A stretch of DNA of 64,000 nt from JAZDFC01 sp043808235 (GTDB taxonomy: Bacteria; Bacteroidota; Ignavibacteria; Ignavibacteriales; Melioribacteraceae). The DNA lies in contig JAZDFC010000018.1 in the NCBI GenBank assembly GCA_043808235.1, forward strand, positions 22,966-86,965. Direction: 5' to 3'. The notes under the pieces are model-generated. The model saw only the letters and a list, made by a program, of their open reading frames with translations. It searched no databases and had not been told where the DNA came from. The position numbers and the translations under genes are program-made. Positions 62,134 through 64,000 of this stretch are shown here, one piece after another (position 1 is the first letter of the stretch; each line of letters begins with the position of its first letter).

Positions 62134-62280
62134 ATATGGGTAGCTCTATAAACTACTTATTTTTAAAATAGCACACTGACCCATCTTGAGGCCGCTCAGG
62201 TAAACGCAGAGTAAACAGACCCGCCTTGCCGGACAGGCAGGTTTTCGCAGATTATTATTGAGTTTTTAGAACTACCCTAT
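62134..62280. repeat. 147-bp inverted-repeat element between the chemoreceptor genes
   Basis: The left arm GGGTAGCTCTATAAACT (62138-62154) and the right arm AGTTTTTAGAACTACCC (62261-62277) are imperfect inverted copies. Inside lie CGCCTTGCCGGACAGGCAGG, an imperfect hairpin, and the pair AAACGCAGAG and TTCGCAGATT. It has no open frame and looks like a small non-autonomous or REP-type element. Confidence 0.6.
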
Positions 62281-62347
62281 GTTATTTTTTTTAGCTCGTT
62301 TTTATTTAGCATTCTCTTATTCATATTTATGCTTCGCTAATTCATTT

Positions 62348-62378
62348 CGCAACACTATTTACCCATTCACAACAAAAG
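62348..62378 (+). promoter_or_regulatory. Paired CAACA boxes, candidate LytTR operator 3
   Basis: CAACA at 62350 and 62370 are exactly 20 bases apart, 83 bases before the second chemoreceptor start. The surrounding 31 bases align gap-free with the region before the first chemoreceptor (59869-59899). The rest of the 62050-62456 gap holds the terminator and inverted-repeat element listed separately. Confidence 0.5.
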
Positions 62379-62456
62379 TCTTTAATTAGTACATATCCCT
62401 GGTCGATAATTAAATCAGTTTTTCAGAGAATTTTAATAATCGCAAGGAGAGAAAGA

Positions 62457-64000
62457 ATGAAATGGTTATCTAATTTGAAAGTCAGCCGGAAATTACTTTT
62501 TCTGGTTATTACAGGTTTGATATTGATAATTACGGTCGGCGTGTTGGGGATTTCGAGTTTAAAAAGCAATAATGCTTCCCTTGCCACAGTTTATAACGAC
62601 CGCGTCGTTCCCCTTAAACAATTAAAAATTATCTCGGATTTGTATGCAGTGAATATTGTAGATGCCACTCACAAAACAAGGAATAAAAACTTTTCCTGGT
62701 CAGAGGGATTGGAAGCTATTAAATCAGCTAATTCATCTATCAGTAAGGAATGGAAAAGTTACACCTCAACTTTTTTAACTGAAGAAGAAAAGAAGTTAGT
62801 AGGAGAAGCTGAATTGCTGTTCAAAGATGCTAATTCATCAATCGAAACACTCATAGGCATAATTGAGCAGCAGAATGAGGAAGCTCTTGTGGCATATACC
62901 CTAAATGAGCTTTATCAAAAAATAGATCCGATAACATCCAAAATTGGCGATTTGATTAATCTACAATTAGCAGTGGCAAAAGAGGAATATGACAAGGGAG
63001 AAGAAGTATTTGATGACAACCTAAACACAACAATCATTCTTATTGTAGTTGCAATTCTTCTTTTGGCATTTATTTCATACAAGATAATTCAGGCGATTAA
63101 AAATCCGATAAACGAATTAAAAAGCGCGGCTGAACATATGGCGCTTGGCGATGTAAATGTGACTGTTCGAAAAATAAACAATGACGAGATAGGCGACCTT
63201 ACTGTTTCATTTATGAATATGGTTGAGAATATTAAATCGCAGGCAACATCTGCCGAAAAAATTGCGGCTGGCGATTTATCATTCGAGGTAGTAGAAAAAT
63301 CTGATAAAGATGTTCTTGCCCTCAGCATGAAAAAAGTTACCTCCTCATTAAAAGGATTGATAAGTGAAGCTAATCTTTTAACAAATTCGGCTCTTGACGG
63401 TGATCTATCAAAAAGAGGAAACAGCAATAACTTCGCCGGCGGGTATAAAGATATTATCGAAGGTTTTAACTCAACTTTAGATTCTGTAATCAATCCGGTT
63501 AAAGAAGGAGCATCGGTTTTGCAAGTACTGTCTACCGGAGATTTAACGGCAAGAATGGAAGGCTCGTATAAAGGCGATCATCAAATAATAAAAGATAGTA
63601 TAAACTCAGTAGCAGAGTCGTTGAACCAGGCATTATTGGAAGTTAGCGAAGCAGTGCAGGCAACAGCAAGCGCATCGGCACAGATTTCATCGAGCACAGA
63701 AGAAATGGCAGCCGGTTCACAAGAACAAAGCTCACAAATATCCGAGATAGCCAGTGCTGTTGAAGAAATGACAAATACTATTGTTGAGACTTCGAAGAAT
63801 GTAAATGTAGTAGCCGATAATTCAAAGCTGGCAAACGAGAGCGCACATAAAGGCGCATTAAAAATAAATGAAACAAAAAAAGGTATGGAGAAAATTGTAT
63901 CTTCCGCTCAAGATACCGCCAGGATAATTTCATCATTGTCGGTTAAGTCAGATCAGATAGGCGAAATAACACAAGTAATAAATGACATTGCGGATCAGAC
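62457..64000 (+). CDS. Methyl-accepting chemotaxis protein 2, 3' end cut off by the window
   Basis: A strong AAGGAGAGA ribosome site precedes the ATG, and the frame stays open to the window edge (514 residues). The N-terminus is MKWLSNLKVSRKLLFLVITG, with a membrane segment at about 13-34. A four-helix-bundle ligand domain (4HB_MCP type, about 35-190) and a second membrane segment near 192-212 follow. HAMP and HAMP-like repeats (about 215-390; KNPINELKSAAEHMALGD, VKEGASVLQVLSTGDLTARM) lead into the MCP signalling domain, whose methylation helix STEEMAAGSQEQSSQISEIA closely matches receptor 1. The sequence ends at NDIADQ, just before the hairpin tip. Confidence 0.95.
   Translation, partial: MKWLSNLKVSRKLLFLVITGLILIITVGVLGISSLKSNNASLATVYNDRVVPLKQLKIISDLYAVNIVDATHKTRNKNFSWSEGLEAIKSANSSISKEWKSYTSTFLTEEEKKLVGEAELLFKDANSSIETLIGIIEQQNEEALVAYTLNELYQKIDPITSKIGDLINLQLAVAKEEYDKGEEVFDDNLNTTIILIVVAILLLAFISYKIIQAIKNPINELKSAAEHMALGDVNVTVRKINNDEIGDLTVSFMNMVENIKSQATSAEKIAAGDLSFEVVEKSDKDVLALSMKKVTSSLKGLISEANLLTNSALDGDLSKRGNSNNFAGGYKDIIEGFNSTLDSVINPVKEGASVLQVLSTGDLTARMEGSYKGDHQIIKDSINSVAESLNQALLEVSEAVQATASASAQISSSTEEMAAGSQEQSSQISEIASAVEEMTNTIVETSKNVNVVADNSKLANESAHKGALKINETKKGMEKIVSSAQDTARIISSLSVKSDQIGEITQVINDIADQ

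Overview
The window looks like chromosomal DNA of a free-living polysaccharide degrader of the Bacteroidota/Chlorobi group, most likely an Ignavibacteria or Melioribacteraceae relative. This is inferred from its AT-rich composition, secreted and lipoprotein glycosidases, a two-component propeller (Reg_prop/Y_Y_Y) hybrid kinase typical of Bacteroidota, and a possible Bacteroidota-type promoter element. No rRNA, tRNA, CRISPR array, prophage or classical insertion sequence was recognised.

Region 1 (1-7.5 kb) handles glycans. A truncated AGE-family sugar 2-epimerase on the minus strand diverges from a plus-strand run: GH5-like mannanase lipoprotein, sialate O-acetylesterase-type esterase, secreted carbohydrate-binding metallo-beta-lactamase protein, and deoC.

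Region 2 (7.8-33.2 kb) is all minus strand and is a deoxyhexose (L-fucose/L-rhamnose) catabolic locus built around a bacterial microcompartment (BMC). In transcription order: GH36-like alpha-galactosidase and manA; then, behind a candidate operator, a LacI regulator, three BMC-P vertex proteins, a CoA-acylating aldehyde dehydrogenase, one BMC-H shell protein, a class II aldolase, an acetate-kinase-family enzyme, a small GIY-YIG nuclease, fucI, lutABC, rhamnulokinase, a secreted double RhaM mutarotase, a cytidylyltransferase-GHMP kinase fusion, a FucP-type permease, a GH127 arabinofuranosidase, an NTF2-like protein, a lipoprotein GalM and a PA14 protein. The inferred pathway is import, isomerisation, phosphorylation and aldol cleavage to DHAP plus lactaldehyde, oxidation to lactyl-CoA in the BMC, lactate plus ATP through the kinase, then lactate to pyruvate by LutABC. 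No PduL phosphotransacylase, RhaA or separate FucK is in the window. Many gene junctions here carry palindromic repeats of several unrelated families, and several supply or touch a gene's stop codon.

Region 3 (33.7-38.3 kb, plus strand) is a methanol-type corrinoid methyltransferase module: corrinoid protein, MtaB with its three zinc ligands, a RamA-like reductive activator and a DUF1638 protein. No MtaA partner is present.

Region 4 (38.3-64 kb, plus strand) is a dense signalling cluster: a 2401-residue kinase-like/ATPase/GAF/PAS/histidine kinase/receiver protein whose Ser/Thr kinase domain lacks the catalytic Asp, a propeller hybrid kinase, a seven-PAS kinase, a double receiver, a REC-PAS-GAF kinase, a REC-LytTR regulator, a REC-kinase, and two chemotaxis receptors (the last cut by the window end). 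Paired CAACA boxes exactly 20 bp apart precede the last three genes and are candidate sites for the LytTR regulator. Degenerate heptamer repeats sit in frame at the same place in the ATPase domains of two of the kinases.
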